From the NCBI GenBank assembly GCA_964404205.1, contig CAYOJD010000002.1:11344-75343 (forward strand): DNA of 64,000 nt, read 5' to 3'. The number at the start of each line of letters is the position of its first letter. The first letter of the stretch is position 1. The position numbers were made by a program, and so were the translations under genes. This stretch comes from CAZWBR01 sp964404205. GTDB lineage: Bacteria > Bacteroidota > Bacteroidia > Bacteroidales > Prolixibacteraceae. The notes beneath the pieces were generated by a model. That model was given only the letters and a program-made list of their open reading frames with translations. It made no database searches and was not told the DNA's origin. Shown one piece after another: positions 8,289-17,909 of this stretch.

Positions 8289-9545
8289 ATGGGATATCTA
8301 TTTACCTCAGAATCAGTATCGGAAGGCCATCCCGATAAAGTGGCCGACCAGATTTCGGATGCTGTACTCGATGAGTTTCTGGCATACGATCCGCATTCAA
8401 AAGTTGCCTGCGAAACACTGGTAACGACCGGTCAGGTAATTATGGCCGGCGAAATCAAATCGGAAACCTATGTCGATGTGCGCGAAACAGCCCGCAGGGT
8501 CATCAACCGCATTGGCTACACCAAAGCTGAATATCAGTTTGATGGCGACTCGTGTGGCGTGCTCACTGCCCTCCACGAACAATCACCCGATATCAACCGT
8601 GGTGTCGACCGTGCCGAACAGGAAAATCAAGGTGCAGGCGATCAGGGCATGATGTTTGGCTATGCCTGCAACGAAACTGACAATTATATGCCATTGCCGC
8701 TCGAACTGTCGCACGCCTTGCTGAAAGAGCTGGCCAAAATCAGGCACCAGGGCCAGGAGATGACCTACCTCCGACCCGATGCCAAATCGCAGGTAACCAT
8801 CGAATACGATGAAAATAATCAACCTGTAAAAGTACATACAATTGTTGTATCGACCCAACACGATGAGTTTGACAGCGATGACGAGCGGATGCTGGCCAAA
8901 ATCAGGGAAGATGTTGCCAACATCCTTATCCCAGCTACCATTGCCGTTCTTCCCGAACGGGTGCAGGCACTTTTCAAGGGCGATCATATTCTGCATGTCA
9001 ATCCTACCGGAAAATTTGTAATTGGCGGCCCTCATGGCGATACCGGTCTTACCGGACGTAAGATTATTGTCGACACCTACGGTGGCCGCGGAGCTCACGG
9101 AGGTGGTGCCTTCTCGGGCAAAGACCCGTCGAAAGTTGACCGCTCGGCAGCTTATGCCGCCCGTCACATTGCCAAAAATATGGTTGCTGCCGGAGTAGCC
9201 GATGAAGTGTTGGTTCAACTGGCTTATGCCATTGGCGTTGCTCAGCCAGTCAATATTTACGTCAATACCAACGGAACAGCGAAAGTCAACCTTCACGACA
9301 GTGAAATTGCCGATCGCATCAGCATGATTTTCGACTTGCGTCCCTACGCCATCGAACAACGGCTGAAACTGCGAAACCCTATTTACGAAGAGACTGCATC
9401 ATATGGACACATGGGCCGCACACCGCGCAAAGTGGTGAAGCGTTTCTCTTCGCCCTACTTCGGGAACATCGAAAAAGAGGTGGAACTTTTCACATGGGAA
9501 AAACTCGACTATATCGATCAGATCAAAGCGGTGTTTAACCTGTAA
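8289..9545 (+). CDS. metK: S-adenosylmethionine synthetase
   Basis: Methionine adenosyltransferase makes SAM from methionine and ATP. The three MAT domains are intact: [17 protein letters not shown] at the N-terminus, the central [12 protein letters not shown], and [19 protein letters not shown] carrying phosphate-loop residues. GTGG-type signature residues are in [16 protein letters not shown]. At 418 residues it is slightly longer than the E. coli enzyme (384), as usual in Bacteroidota. The ATG at 8289 gives the typical [17 protein letters not shown]. Expression is probably controlled by the SAM-II riboswitch in the leader, giving product feedback. Confidence 0.97.
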   Translation: MGYLFTSESVSEGHPDKVADQISDAVLDEFLAYDPHSKVACETLVTTGQVIMAGEIKSETYVDVRETARRVINRIGYTKAEYQFDGDSCGVLTALHEQSPDINRGVDRAEQENQGAGDQGMMFGYACNETDNYMPLPLELSHALLKELAKIRHQGQEMTYLRPDAKSQVTIEYDENNQPVKVHTIVVSTQHDEFDSDDERMLAKIREDVANILIPATIAVLPERVQALFKGDHILHVNPTGKFVIGGPHGDTGLTGRKIIVDTYGGRGAHGGGAFSGKDPSKVDRSAAYAARHIAKNMVAAGVADEVLVQLAYAIGVAQPVNIYVNTNGTAKVNLHDSEIADRISMIFDLRPYAIEQRLKLRNPIYEETASYGHMGRTPRKVVKRFSSPYFGNIEKEVELFTWEKLDYIDQIKAVFNL

Positions 9546-9563
9546 ATCATTAACCCCCACGAT

Positions 9564-9593
9564 AAGGCTCCGGAAACCCGGGGCCTTTTTTTT
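9564..9593 (+). terminator. Intrinsic terminator of metK
   Basis: A 10-bp stem (9564-9573 with 9578-9587, one wobble) closes an AAAC loop and is followed by eight T residues. It lies 18 bases after the metK stop. Confidence 0.93.
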
Positions 9594-9668
9594 ACAGAAA
9601 ACGATAAGTTAAAGGTTGTCAGTTGTGCAAAAAGCCGTAACTTTTATTCACACTAAGCAACTACATCC

Positions 9669-10352
9669 ATGTCGTTTATCGATGATATCCTTTCGCTGTT
9701 CTATCCCCGGCTGTGCGCCGGATGCAACAAGCCGCTTATCGCCGGTGAAGAGCAAATTTGCCTCGACTGTTTGGCCGACATGCCCTTTACCCATTTCGAG
9801 AACATTGCTGAAAACCCAATTGCCAAAATATTCTGGGGACGGGCAACCGTCACACACGCTACCGCCTTTTGCCATTTCGACAAAGGAGGAAAACTCCAAC
9901 ACATGCTTCACCGGCTAAAATATAAAGGAGACAAGGCCATTGGCCACCAATTGGGCTCGATGTTTGGTTATCAGCTCTCGCTTTCACCCTACTTTCAGGA
10001 AATTGATATGATTATTCCGGTGCCGCTTCACCCAAAAAAAGAGAGGGCAAGGGGCTACAACCAAAGTGTGGTGTTTGGCGAAGGAGTAGCCGAACAGATG
10101 CAAAAACCATTGGTAAACAATAATTTAATCAGAGATATTCATACCGAATCGCAAACCCGAAAAGGGCGTTTCGAACGGTGGGAGAATGTCAGCGGTATTT
10201 TTAAGGTAAAAGATCCGGAAGCACTTCAAGGAAAACATCTGCTGTTGATTGACGATGTGGTCACTACGGGGGCTACACTCGAAGCGTGCTGTCAGATCCT
10301 GCTTGAAATTCCTGATGTAAAGGTAAGCATTGCGACTCTTGCAACGGCATGA
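9669..10352 (+). CDS. comF: ComF family phosphoribosyltransferase-like protein
   Basis: This is a 227-residue ComF-type protein. A zinc-finger-like N-terminus has cysteines at 16, 19, 31 and 34 (CAGCN...CLDC). The middle carries IIPVPLHPKKERARGYNQS, the hallmark of the family, and the C-terminus has the PRPP-binding loop LLIDDVVTTGATLEAC. ComF proteins are needed for DNA uptake in some naturally competent bacteria, probably on the cytoplasmic side of the translocation channel, but are also widespread in organisms not known to be competent. The gene stands alone and converges on ubiX. Confidence 0.92.
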   Translation: MSFIDDILSLFYPRLCAGCNKPLIAGEEQICLDCLADMPFTHFENIAENPIAKIFWGRATVTHATAFCHFDKGGKLQHMLHRLKYKGDKAIGHQLGSMFGYQLSLSPYFQEIDMIIPVPLHPKKERARGYNQSVVFGEGVAEQMQKPLVNNNLIRDIHTESQTRKGRFERWENVSGIFKVKDPEALQGKHLLLIDDVVTTGATLEACCQILLEIPDVKVSIATLATA

Positions 10353-10422
10353 AAATCGGAAGCAAATATCGGCGAGACTCATTTATGACCATTTTAAGCC
10401 ATCCCTCCATTATAAGCAATCA

Positions 10423-10992
10423 TCACCCCTCACTGCCCCATCGGTAACCGCTATTTTCGATTCCGGCCAAATCCAAAATCCGATTGACCACCGTATCGAC
10501 TACTGCATCGACCGATTTGGGCAAACTGTAAAACGACGGAGTGGCCGGGGCGATTATTGCTCCGGCTTCGGTGAGCAACGTCATATTACGCAGATGGATT
10601 AAACTATAGGGATTTTCGCGCGGCACCAGAATCAGTTTTCGACGTTCTTTCAATATCACATCGGCCGCACGGGTAATCAAATCGTCGGAGACACCCGCCG
10701 CAATACGGCCCAATGTGCCCATCGAACAGGGAATGATAATCATCGTATCCCATCCGGCCGAACCGGATGCAAAAGGGGCATAGAAATCGGTTTTGGCATA
10801 CCAACGGAAGCCAAATTCTTCGGCATCGGGGCGCCTCCCAAGCTCGTACGCCCAAATATCGAGCGCATTGGGTGAAAAGATAATCCCGACATCCTCCAGT
10901 TGTTCGCGGTACTGGCTGAACTTCTCAAGTAACCTGCTCGCATATACCGAACCGCTTGCCCCAGTAACCGCCACCACAATTTTTTTGCCCAT
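10423..10992 (-). CDS. ubiX: Flavin prenyltransferase UbiX
   Basis: This 189-residue enzyme prenylates FMN to supply the prenyl-FMN cofactor of UbiD-type decarboxylases. The FMN-binding loop is VAVTGASGSVYASRLL. Family motifs PCSMGTLGRIAAGVSDDLITRAADV, ERRKLILVPRENPYSLIHL and the C-terminal region LDLAGI are all present, and the Ser/Glu/Arg residues are intact. No ubiD lies nearby in the window, so the client decarboxylase must be encoded elsewhere. A terminator separates it from the upstream outer-membrane protein gene, so it has its own promoter. Confidence 0.93.
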   Translation of the reverse strand: MGKKIVVAVTGASGSVYASRLLEKFSQYREQLEDVGIIFSPNALDIWAYELGRRPDAEEFGFRWYAKTDFYAPFASGSAGWDTMIIIPCSMGTLGRIAAGVSDDLITRAADVILKERRKLILVPRENPYSLIHLRNMTLLTEAGAIIAPATPSFYSLPKSVDAVVDTVVNRILDLAGIENSGYRWGSEG

Positions 10993-11054
10993 TTCGTTTT
11001 TTTTTGATTCAACGGATTTTTACATGGCTCTGTTTCACCACCTCCCCAGCAAAG

Positions 11055-11091
11055 ATAACGAAAGAGGCCCACAGCATAAGCCGCAGGCCTC
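11055..11091 (-). terminator. Intrinsic terminator downstream of the outer-membrane barrel gene
   Basis: Read on the minus strand, a 12-bp stem with three wobbles pairs plus positions 11080-11091 with 11064-11075 around a TTAT loop. T-rich sequence follows. It lies about 40 bases past the stop of the gene ending at 11133. Confidence 0.75.
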
Positions 11092-11132
11092 CTCTTTTCA
11101 AAAACGCTCACAAAAAATAACCCAATCTATGT

Positions 11133-13502
11133 TTAACCTAAACCGTTTTTACCATCTCTTTCAAGGTTTCGCTGAATATCGAGTTTCTTTACCTCTTTCC
11201 CTGAATTGAACCGGTAAGTAAACTTCAGAATAAAGAGCGTACGAATTTTCACGTAATTATCGTCATCCTGATAGAGATCGCCATTCTCGGTTACCGTGCG
11301 CTGAAAGCGGAATTGCTCTTTGAAAGGCTCGCCCCAGGTGATTCCTATTTTCCCTTTCTCTTTCATGATACTCTTTTCCAATCCGATAAGATAGAGCGCA
11401 TCGCGATAATTAGTCGTTTGCAGCCTTTTTACCGGACTGTTATATACGGCATAGCTCCACAATGAAAATCCCTTTGGCAATTTGGCCTGTGCAAACATTG
11501 AACCCATCCAGCCCCAGTCTGACTGCTCTGCCACTGAAAATTCAGGCGACTGAAAGGCATTGGTCCGGGAAAAGAAACCTTTTAGATAAGGATTGAGCGA
11601 CAACCACTTGGTTACCTGCAGCGAGGCCGAAACCCCCATCCCAAACTCATCGGCTGTACCAAAGTTATCGACATAGCTTTCGCTGATATTTTGATCGTTT
11701 ACCCGGATAACCTGTTGGAAATTATCGCTGATATGATCCCAGTAGATTTCGGGCGAGACAAAGCTTGATTTGAAATTCTTGCTGTACGAGAGCAAAAAAC
11801 GATCGGTATACGAAGGATCGAGATTGGGATTTCCTCTCGAAATATTCATCTCGTCAAACTGGGTTACCGAAGGGTTTAAATCGCCACTCGATGGGCGCTG
11901 AATGGTTCGCGTATAGACTGCCTTAACCGTTTGTTGCTGGCCCAAATCGTATTGTGCCGACATATTGGGCAACAGAAAAAAGTAGTCAGTAGTTTTATCA
12001 TCAGAAATATAAATGTCGGAATACTCGGCCCTTGCACCAGCCTGAACCCTGAATTTGTTCAGCTTGGCCCCAATCTTGGCATATACCGACTGGCGGTTCT
12101 CCTTGTAGTCGAAATAGGTAGCCGGGCTGCCGGAATAGAAGTAGCTGTCGTCGATATGCTGGCGATAAAACTTATATCCGGTCTCGAAATTAAGCTTGTC
12201 GCTGACGGGCAACACATAATCGAGCTTCAGGTTAAAACTCTTGCGGGTAGGCTTCAACGTTTCAGTTCGCAAAACAGCATCGCCATCGGGAGTGGTTAAA
12301 TCGTCGAGGTAATTCTGATCGAGATAACTGTTATTTCTGGTCGAATGGAAGTCATAGAAATTCATATCGAGCGACAGTTCGTGACCCGCTTTTGTAAAAG
12401 CCTTTTTGTAATAAAGCGAGTAAAAACTGCCCCTCATCGCATCGTGCGATTTCATATCGGTAGTAAAATAATCGGTAACCGTACCATTCTGTTTCAGGTA
12501 CTTATCGAGCATATAATCCATATTGAACTGCTGCGGATTGTAATTCCCGTAAAGGTTCAACGTATTTTTATCGTTGATAAAGAAGTCGATACCATAATGA
12601 ATCGTGGAGGTTGAGTAGGAAAATAATCCTTCGCCATCGGCGGTATACTCCAGGTTTCCGTTGCGGCGATAACCCTTTTTCAGGTTATCGAACCCCTCGT
12701 AATGCCCATTGAACGAGGTAAAGAACCGAAACTTGCCCGTTCCGTAATCGAGCGAAGCATAAGGTGACGACAAATAGTGGCCGCGGCTGGTGGGCACCTC
12801 GACATCGAACGAACCGTTGACCCCTGCACGCAGTTCCTTTTTCAATATCACATTGATTACCCCACGAATGCCGGCATCGTATTTCGACGACGGATTGGTA
12901 ATGACCTCTACCTTTTCGATACTTTTTGGGTCGAGCTGGGCAATAAACTCTTTGTCGCGTTCTTTGCCATCAATCAAAATCAGGATATTGCTGTTTCCCT
13001 GCAAGCTGATGTTGTTGCTCAAATCGACCTGAACAGCCGGAATCCGTTTCAGGATATCGGTACCATTGCTGGCGGCCTTAGCTGCCGCATCGGGAATATT
13101 ATAGATGGTACGGTCGACAGCCTCTGTCCCTTTCAGTTTTTCGCCAATAACATTCACTTCGCCCAGCGATTTACTCTCCTCTTCGAGCACAATCTTTCCG
13201 GCATCGAGTGTACCATTACTTCCGTCGAGTGCAATTGGACGGCTCTTCACATCTTTATAGCCCAAATATTTAACCTCGTAAAAATAAGAGCCTTTGTCGA
13301 GATTGTTAAAAGCGAAAAGACCGTCACTTTTGGTAATAACCCCGGTGGCTACCGTTGAGTCGGGAAGTGAGTAAAGTGCCACTGTAGCATATTGCACAGG
13401 GGTTGTAGCAGTGGGGTCGGTAAGTTGACCCTTGATTTGGTTCTGCGCCTTTCCGCAGATCCAGGAAATCAGTAAAGCAGTAATAATGAAAATGAGTCGC
13501 AT
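11133..13502 (-). CDS. Outer-membrane beta-barrel protein, TonB-receptor-like with carboxypeptidase-regulatory domain
   Basis: This 789-residue outer-membrane protein starts with a signal peptide (MRLIFIITALLISWICGKA). Residues about 22-105 form a CarboxypepD_reg-like domain (QIKGQLTDPTATTPVQYATV...). A plug-like segment of about 115-225 includes ILKRIPAVQVDLSNNISLQGN, LIDGKERD and VEVITNPSSKYDAGIRGVINVILKK. The rest is a beta-barrel rich in aromatic strands. This is the outer-membrane-barrel family common in Bacteroidota (PorE/TonB-dependent-receptor relatives). No SusD partner is adjacent, so it is not a classical PUL transporter; the ligand is unknown. The final residue lacks the usual terminal aromatic barrel signature, so the exact barrel end is unclear. 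Confidence 0.85.
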   Translation of the reverse strand: MRLIFIITALLISWICGKAQNQIKGQLTDPTATTPVQYATVALYSLPDSTVATGVITKSDGLFAFNNLDKGSYFYEVKYLGYKDVKSRPIALDGSNGTLDAGKIVLEEESKSLGEVNVIGEKLKGTEAVDRTIYNIPDAAAKAASNGTDILKRIPAVQVDLSNNISLQGNSNILILIDGKERDKEFIAQLDPKSIEKVEVITNPSSKYDAGIRGVINVILKKELRAGVNGSFDVEVPTSRGHYLSSPYASLDYGTGKFRFFTSFNGHYEGFDNLKKGYRRNGNLEYTADGEGLFSYSTSTIHYGIDFFINDKNTLNLYGNYNPQQFNMDYMLDKYLKQNGTVTDYFTTDMKSHDAMRGSFYSLYYKKAFTKAGHELSLDMNFYDFHSTRNNSYLDQNYLDDLTTPDGDAVLRTETLKPTRKSFNLKLDYVLPVSDKLNFETGYKFYRQHIDDSYFYSGSPATYFDYKENRQSVYAKIGAKLNKFRVQAGARAEYSDIYISDDKTTDYFFLLPNMSAQYDLGQQQTVKAVYTRTIQRPSSGDLNPSVTQFDEMNISRGNPNLDPSYTDRFLLSYSKNFKSSFVSPEIYWDHISDNFQQVIRVNDQNISESYVDNFGTADEFGMGVSASLQVTKWLSLNPYLKGFFSRTNAFQSPEFSVAEQSDWGWMGSMFAQAKLPKGFSLWSYAVYNSPVKRLQTTNYRDALYLIGLEKSIMKEKGKIGITWGEPFKEQFRFQRTVTENGDLYQDDDNYVKIRTLFILKFTYRFNSGKEVKKLDIQRNLERDGKNGLG

Positions 13503-13673
13503 GATGTTGGTATTTGAGTAATTATCGATGCGACTCCTGAATCAGCAATCGTGCCAAAACCTATACAATACTGATAATGTTCTTATTATAAAAATTCACT
13601 TTGTAATTGAAGGTTAAAAGAGTGTCCAAAAAAAGATACACCTACTGTCCATAATCGTACATTTTCTGTTGCT

Positions 13674-14360
13674 TTATGCCAAAGGTTTGAGCCATTCGAC
13701 AAGCCGTGGAACTCCTGTCCCTGCTTTCTCGGCGATTACTTTTACACGCTTCGGCAAGGAGGCCGGAGGGTTGGGATCGACCAAATATACCGGAGCCGAA
13801 AAAGGGGCATAATGCAGCAGCCCGGCTGCCGGATAAACATTCAGCGAAGTGCCAACAATACAGAAAATATCGGCTTGCTCAGCCCATTCGATGGCCCGTT
13901 CCATTTCAGGGACTGCCTCGCCAAACCAGACAATATGCGGCCTCAGCTGACTCCCTTTTTCGCATCTGTCGCCCATTTTCACCTCCCAGTGGTCGAGGGT
14001 GTATATCAAATCAGGGGCAATGCTGCTACGCACTTTGCGCAACTCGCCATGCAGATGCAGCACCTTTCCCGAACCGGCCCGCTCGTGCAAATCATCCACA
14101 TTCTGGGTGATAATGGTGACATCGAAATAATGCTCCAGTTCTGCCAGTCCGAGATGCCCTGCATTGGGCAATGCCTCGCCCATCTGCCGACGCCGTTCGT
14201 TATAAAAACGCTGTACCAGAGCCGGGTTGCGTTGCCATGCTTCGGGTGTAGCCACATCTTCCACCCGGCGTTCTTCCCATAACCCATCCGAATCGCGAAA
14301 GGTGCGGATGCCACTCTCGGCCGATATTCCTGCCCCGGTCAATACCACCAACTTTTTCAT
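13674..14360 (-). CDS. cobB: NAD-dependent protein deacylase of the class III sirtuin type, zinc-less
   Basis: This is a Sir2 family deacylase of 228 residues. The Rossmann motif is LTGAGISAESGIRTFRD and the NAD-binding motif is TQNVDDLHERAG. The catalytic histidine is H104 in LHLHGE. The pair Y53 and R56 (FYNERRR) is the signature of class III sirtuins that remove succinyl or malonyl groups. The usual four-cysteine zinc site is missing: only one cysteine (DRCEKGSQLRPHIVWFGE) is present in that region. The small domain is therefore held without zinc, as seen in a subset of bacterial CobB homologues. It is a monocistronic gene divergent from the XRE-cupin gene. Confidence 0.9.
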   Translation of the reverse strand: MKKLVVLTGAGISAESGIRTFRDSDGLWEERRVEDVATPEAWQRNPALVQRFYNERRRQMGEALPNAGHLGLAELEHYFDVTIITQNVDDLHERAGSGKVLHLHGELRKVRSSIAPDLIYTLDHWEVKMGDRCEKGSQLRPHIVWFGEAVPEMERAIEWAEQADIFCIVGTSLNVYPAAGLLHYAPFSAPVYLVDPNPPASLPKRVKVIAEKAGTGVPRLVEWLKPLA

Positions 14361-14421
14361 AATTGTCTCTTTTTAAACTCCTGAAAATAGCAAAAATCCA
14401 CGTTAGGCACCTCATTCAGCG

Positions 14422-14452
14422 GGACAAATATGCAGCTGGACAAATGCATTTC
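14422..14452. repeat. 31-bp direct repeat, copy 1
   Basis: An exact 31-bp sequence beginning GGACAAATATGCAGC recurs 64 bases downstream. Inside each copy GGACAAAT occurs twice, and ATGCA / TGCAT form an inverted pair. It lies in the cobB / XRE-cupin divergent intergenic region. Confidence 0.85.
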
Positions 14453-14485
14453 AAATAATCGGCAATCTTTTCAATGTCATCTGGA

Positions 14486-14516
14486 GGACAAATATGCAGC
14501 TGGACAAATGCATTTC
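14486..14516. repeat. 31-bp direct repeat, copy 2
   Basis: This is the second exact copy of the element at 14422-14452. The copies are separated by 33 bases of unrelated sequence. No third copy was found in the window. Confidence 0.85.
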
Positions 14517-14612
14517 CCGGCCTAATTATTGTTCTGAAAAGCAGCATTTAACCAAAACAAATAATTTTTTAGCAAAAAGACAACTGTCGTGAACATCTAA
14601 AACAAAAAGATT

Positions 14613-14620
14613 TATTTTTG
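14613..14620 (+). promoter_or_regulatory. Candidate -7 element of the XRE-cupin gene
   Basis: TATTTTTG fits TAnnTTTG and sits 28 bases before the ATG. No convincing -33 box is visible. Confidence 0.4.
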
Positions 14621-14648
14621 CGACAAACCGAACGAAAAATCAGCAATT

Positions 14649-15224
14649 ATGAGTGAAACTTTAAATGTTGGCCAGAAAATCGGAACCATCAGGCAACAGA
14701 AGAGTATTGGAATCGACGAACTGGCTGAAAGGAGCGGACTCACCGCTGCCATGCTCGACCAAATTGAAAACAGGGAGATTATCCCGTCGCTGGGACATTT
14801 GATTAAGGTGGCACGTGCCCTTGGTGTACGACTTGGCACCTTTCTCGACGACCTCGAAAGCCTCGGGCCGGTTGTCAGCCGAAAAGAGGAGGTAAAAGCG
14901 GGTACCAGTTTTTCTACCCAAAACAGCCATTCGAGCGAGAACCTGATGTTCCATTCGCTGGCAGGCGATAAATCGGGGCGCCACATGGAACCCTTTATCA
15001 TCGATATCCAACCGGTTTCGCCTCCTTACACCGGGCAATCGTCTCACGAAGGCGAAGAATTTATCTACGTCCTTTCGGGCAAAATCGAAATTACCTATGG
15101 CAAGGCGAACTATAAGTTGGCCGAAGGCGACTCCATCTATTACGATTCGGTAGTCGATCACCATGTCCATGCTGCTGGTGATGCCCCGGCGCGAATTCTG
15201 GCCGTTGTCTATGCCCCGTTCTAA
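14649..15224 (+). CDS. XRE-family transcriptional regulator with cupin sensor domain
   Basis: This 191-residue protein joins an N-terminal helix-turn-helix (residues about 7-65: IGTIRQQKSIGIDELAERSGL, then MLDQIENREIIPSLGHLIKVARALGV) to a C-terminal cupin_2 domain (about 105-180: SHEGEEFIYVLSGKIEITYG and YYDSVVDHHVHAAGD). Such proteins bind a small molecule in the cupin barrel and regulate adjacent metabolic genes. Here the next gene downstream on the same strand, 159 bases away, is an acyl-CoA ligase. The pairing suggests control by a carboxylate or acyl ligand, but the ligand is not known. Confidence 0.88.
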   Translation: MSETLNVGQKIGTIRQQKSIGIDELAERSGLTAAMLDQIENREIIPSLGHLIKVARALGVRLGTFLDDLESLGPVVSRKEEVKAGTSFSTQNSHSSENLMFHSLAGDKSGRHMEPFIIDIQPVSPPYTGQSSHEGEEFIYVLSGKIEITYGKANYKLAEGDSIYYDSVVDHHVHAAGDAPARILAVVYAPF

Positions 15225-15383
15225 GGATGCTCAATGGCCTTTTCATCGACATCGACAGTCGTTACACCTCGCTTTTACAGAGAACAAAAGCCATATATTG
15301 AACATGTTAACCACGCACGGCTACTTATAACCTTTCGTCTTCAATCTATCATCTGATGTCTAACGTCTCGTTCAGTATCAACC

Positions 15384-17036
15384 ATGGAACTAATTGAAAA
15401 AACATTCGGGCAGTTTCTCGAACAATGGGCTACCCAAACTCCTGATAAGGATTTTATCGTCTATCCCGACAGGGATTTACGGTTTACCTACAAAACCTTC
15501 AACCAACGGGTCGACAACCTGGCCAAAGCGCTTATCCATATCGGACTAAAGCCGGGCGATAAACTGGGTATATTTGCCAACAATGTGCCCGACTGGCTAA
15601 CCTTTATGTTTGCTACAGCGAAAATCGGCGCCATTCTGGTAACGGTCAACACCAATTACAAGACCCACGAGCTGGAGTATCTGGTCAAAAATTCCGACCT
15701 GAACACCCTCGCCCTGGTCAATGGCTGGCGCGACAGCGATTACGTGCAGATGGCCTACGAACTGGTGCCCGAACTAAAAGAGAGCCAGCGTGGTTTCCTG
15801 AAAAGCGAGAAATTTCCTCATCTTAAAAACGTCATCTTTATTGGCCCTGAGAAACACCGCGGGATGTTCAACACCCCTGAGTTAATTCTGATGGGCAGCC
15901 AGCTCGATGATAGTGAATTAAACCGGGTAAAAGCCACCGTCACCTGTCACGATGTGGTCAATATGCAATACACCTCGGGCACGACAGGATTCCCCAAAGG
16001 GGTAATGCTCACCCACCACAACATTCTAAACAATGGTCTGGCTACCGGACAATGTATGAATTATACGGCCGACGACCGCCTCTGTGTATGTGTGCCGCTG
16101 TTCCACTGCTTCGGGTGTGTGCTGGCCCTTTGTGCCATTATTACCCACGGTGCTACTATGGTGATGGTCGAGAACTTCGACCCGCTGGTGGTACTGGCCT
16201 CTGTCCAGAAGGAGCGATGCACCGCCCTTTACGGCGTTCCCACCATGTTTATTGCCGAGTTGCACCATCCCATGTTCAGCATGTTCGATCTCTCCTCGTT
16301 GCGTACCGGAATCATGGCCGGAGCCCCCTGCCCCATCGAGACAATGAACGAGGTGATGACCAAAATGAATATGCACGAAATCATTATCGTTTACGGACTG
16401 ACAGAATCGTCGCCCGGAATGACTGCCACCCGCACCACCGACCCGCCCCATATCCGCTCCACAACCGTAGGGAAAGCCTTCCCGGCCGTTGAAGTTAAGG
16501 TAGCCGACCCCGAGACCGGCGAAGAGCTGGCCCCCGGCCAGCAGGGCGAACTTTGTTGCCGTGGCTACAATGTGATGAAAGGGTACTACAAAAATCCTGA
16601 GGCTACAGCCAAAGCCATTGACAATGCCGGATGGCTCCACTCGGGCGATTTGGGTGTAATGGACGAAGAGGGCTACTTCAGGGTTACCGGACGAATCAAG
16701 GATATGATTATCCGCGGAGGCGAGAACGTCTACCCGCGCGAAATCGAAAACTTCCTCTACACCATGCCACAGATTCAGGCCGTAGAAGTAGCCGGTGTCC
16801 CCAGCCCCAAATATGGCGAAGAGGTAGGCGCTTTTATCAAACTGAAAGAGGGTGCCGAAGTGACCGAAGAGGATGTAAGGGATTTCTGCCGCGGCAAAAT
16901 ATCGCGCTACAAAATCCCGAAATATATCTTCTTTGTGAAAGAGTACCCGATGACCGCCAGCGGGAAAATCCAGAAATACAAACTCCGCGAAATGAGCCTC
17001 GAGTGGCTCCGCGAAAAAGGTATCGAGGTAGTATAA
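15384..17036 (+). CDS. AMP-forming acyl-CoA synthetase
   Basis: This is a 550-residue member of the ANL superfamily that activates a carboxylic acid with ATP and transfers it to CoA. The phosphate loop is [12 protein letters not shown] (about residue 195). The core motif is VYGLTESSP and the hinge region is [22 protein letters not shown]. The motif [11 protein letters not shown] and the C-terminal catalytic lysine in [15 protein letters not shown] are both intact. It resembles medium- or long-chain fatty acyl-CoA synthetases. It follows the XRE-cupin regulator, a recurrent pair in Bacteroidota, and is closed by a strong terminator. Confidence 0.93.
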   Translation: MELIEKTFGQFLEQWATQTPDKDFIVYPDRDLRFTYKTFNQRVDNLAKALIHIGLKPGDKLGIFANNVPDWLTFMFATAKIGAILVTVNTNYKTHELEYLVKNSDLNTLALVNGWRDSDYVQMAYELVPELKESQRGFLKSEKFPHLKNVIFIGPEKHRGMFNTPELILMGSQLDDSELNRVKATVTCHDVVNMQYTSGTTGFPKGVMLTHHNILNNGLATGQCMNYTADDRLCVCVPLFHCFGCVLALCAIITHGATMVMVENFDPLVVLASVQKERCTALYGVPTMFIAELHHPMFSMFDLSSLRTGIMAGAPCPIETMNEVMTKMNMHEIIIVYGLTESSPGMTATRTTDPPHIRSTTVGKAFPAVEVKVADPETGEELAPGQQGELCCRGYNVMKGYYKNPEATAKAIDNAGWLHSGDLGVMDEEGYFRVTGRIKDMIIRGGENVYPREIENFLYTMPQIQAVEVAGVPSPKYGEEVGAFIKLKEGAEVTEEDVRDFCRGKISRYKIPKYIFFVKEYPMTASGKIQKYKLREMSLEWLREKGIEVV

Positions 17037-17062
17037 ACCCTATCGATAAAAACAGGAGACAG

Positions 17063-17098
17063 ACCTTCGGCTATTCGAAAGCCGGAGGTTTGTTGTTT
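17063..17098 (+). terminator. Intrinsic terminator of the acyl-CoA synthetase gene
   Basis: A 10-bp stem (17063-17072 with 17080-17089) closes a 7-base loop and is followed by TTGTTGTTT. It lies 26 bases after the stop and before the convergent lipoprotein gene. Confidence 0.88.
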
Positions 17099-17129
17099 CA
17101 TCAAAAACCAAATGGCAGACGTATTGAAT

Positions 17130-17909
17130 TTAGCGGGGCACACGCCATTCAAAAACTTCGGAAGGAGTGCCTAACGCCTCATTCCTGATGGTAATCCAAT
17201 CGTGATAAGGCGCAACCGGATAAACCCTGACATACAACTTGTCATAACCCGCTGGAACCAAAAATTGATTAACCCAATTGGTGATCCAAATAGTAAACCG
17301 ATCGCCGGTAATGTAATGGATAATAATTGCCCCGTAATGAAGGAACAGATAGTTATCCTTCGACACATTGCTGTCGGTGCCAAAGTAAACAATGGCATTG
17401 TATTGAATCAATGGTGGACCGTTATAACGGAGAAATTTTCCTGAGCCGTAAAACCGTTCCCTATTATTGGGCGCAAGCCAGAGGCTATCGAGGGCCACGG
17501 TGAATCCGGGAACCTGATACATCATAAACGGATGAACATCCACGCTGTCATCCTCATGAACCGTCAATTCGGGCGCAATATCGTACGACACAAACCCTTC
17601 CTTTTTGAGCGATACCTGAAAAACACCATAAGGCATGCGTGAAAAAAGCAACTCGCCGCGCCCGTCGGTGACCCCCTGATACTTTTCGTCCCCCCGGATT
17701 AGGCTCACCTCTACACCCGAATTGTCGGTCACCTCCCGCCAATTCTCATCATACAACTTCACCTTTACCGTCGCATCGGGCAGCGGCTGCTCCTTCTCGC
17801 ATCCGAAAAAAGAGAGGAAGACCAAGACGGGAAACAGCATCCGTAATATTCCTGCAACAGACAGGCTCTGCTTCCCGGGAAAAAACAGGTGGCAAAAAAA
17901 TCGATTCAT
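17130..17909 (-). CDS. Lipoprotein with carboxypeptidase-regulatory-like domain
   Basis: This is a 259-residue exported lipoprotein. The signal region carries a long N-terminus ending in FLSFFGC, a convincing lipobox. Residues about 45-125 (ATVKVKLYDENWREV...GELLFSRMPYGVFQVSLKKEGFVSYD) look like a carboxypeptidase-regulatory or SpaA-like beta sandwich. The C-terminal 130 residues are rich in aromatic residues and have no family that I recognise. The gene is monocistronic. A role as a surface- or periplasm-anchored binding protein is only inference. Confidence 0.7.
   Translation of the reverse strand: MNRFFCHLFFPGKQSLSVAGILRMLFPVLVFLSFFGCEKEQPLPDATVKVKLYDENWREVTDNSGVEVSLIRGDEKYQGVTDGRGELLFSRMPYGVFQVSLKKEGFVSYDIAPELTVHEDDSVDVHPFMMYQVPGFTVALDSLWLAPNNRERFYGSGKFLRYNGPPLIQYNAIVYFGTDSNVSKDNYLFLHYGAIIIHYITGDRFTIWITNWVNQFLVPAGYDKLYVRVYPVAPYHDWITIRNEALGTPSEVFEWRVPR

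Noticed and set aside
8583..9359. Open frame of 258 codons antisense to metK
   Set aside because: metK is unambiguous and the antisense product has no recognisable feature.
13535..13560. Sigma-54-like TTGGCACG on the minus strand upstream of the outer-membrane barrel gene
   Set aside because: The -24 half is perfect, but the -12 half at the required 10-base spacing reads GA where GC is expected and the rest does not match.
14422..14516. Possible CRISPR array from the 31-bp repeats
   Set aside because: There are only two copies with no spacer series and no cas genes.
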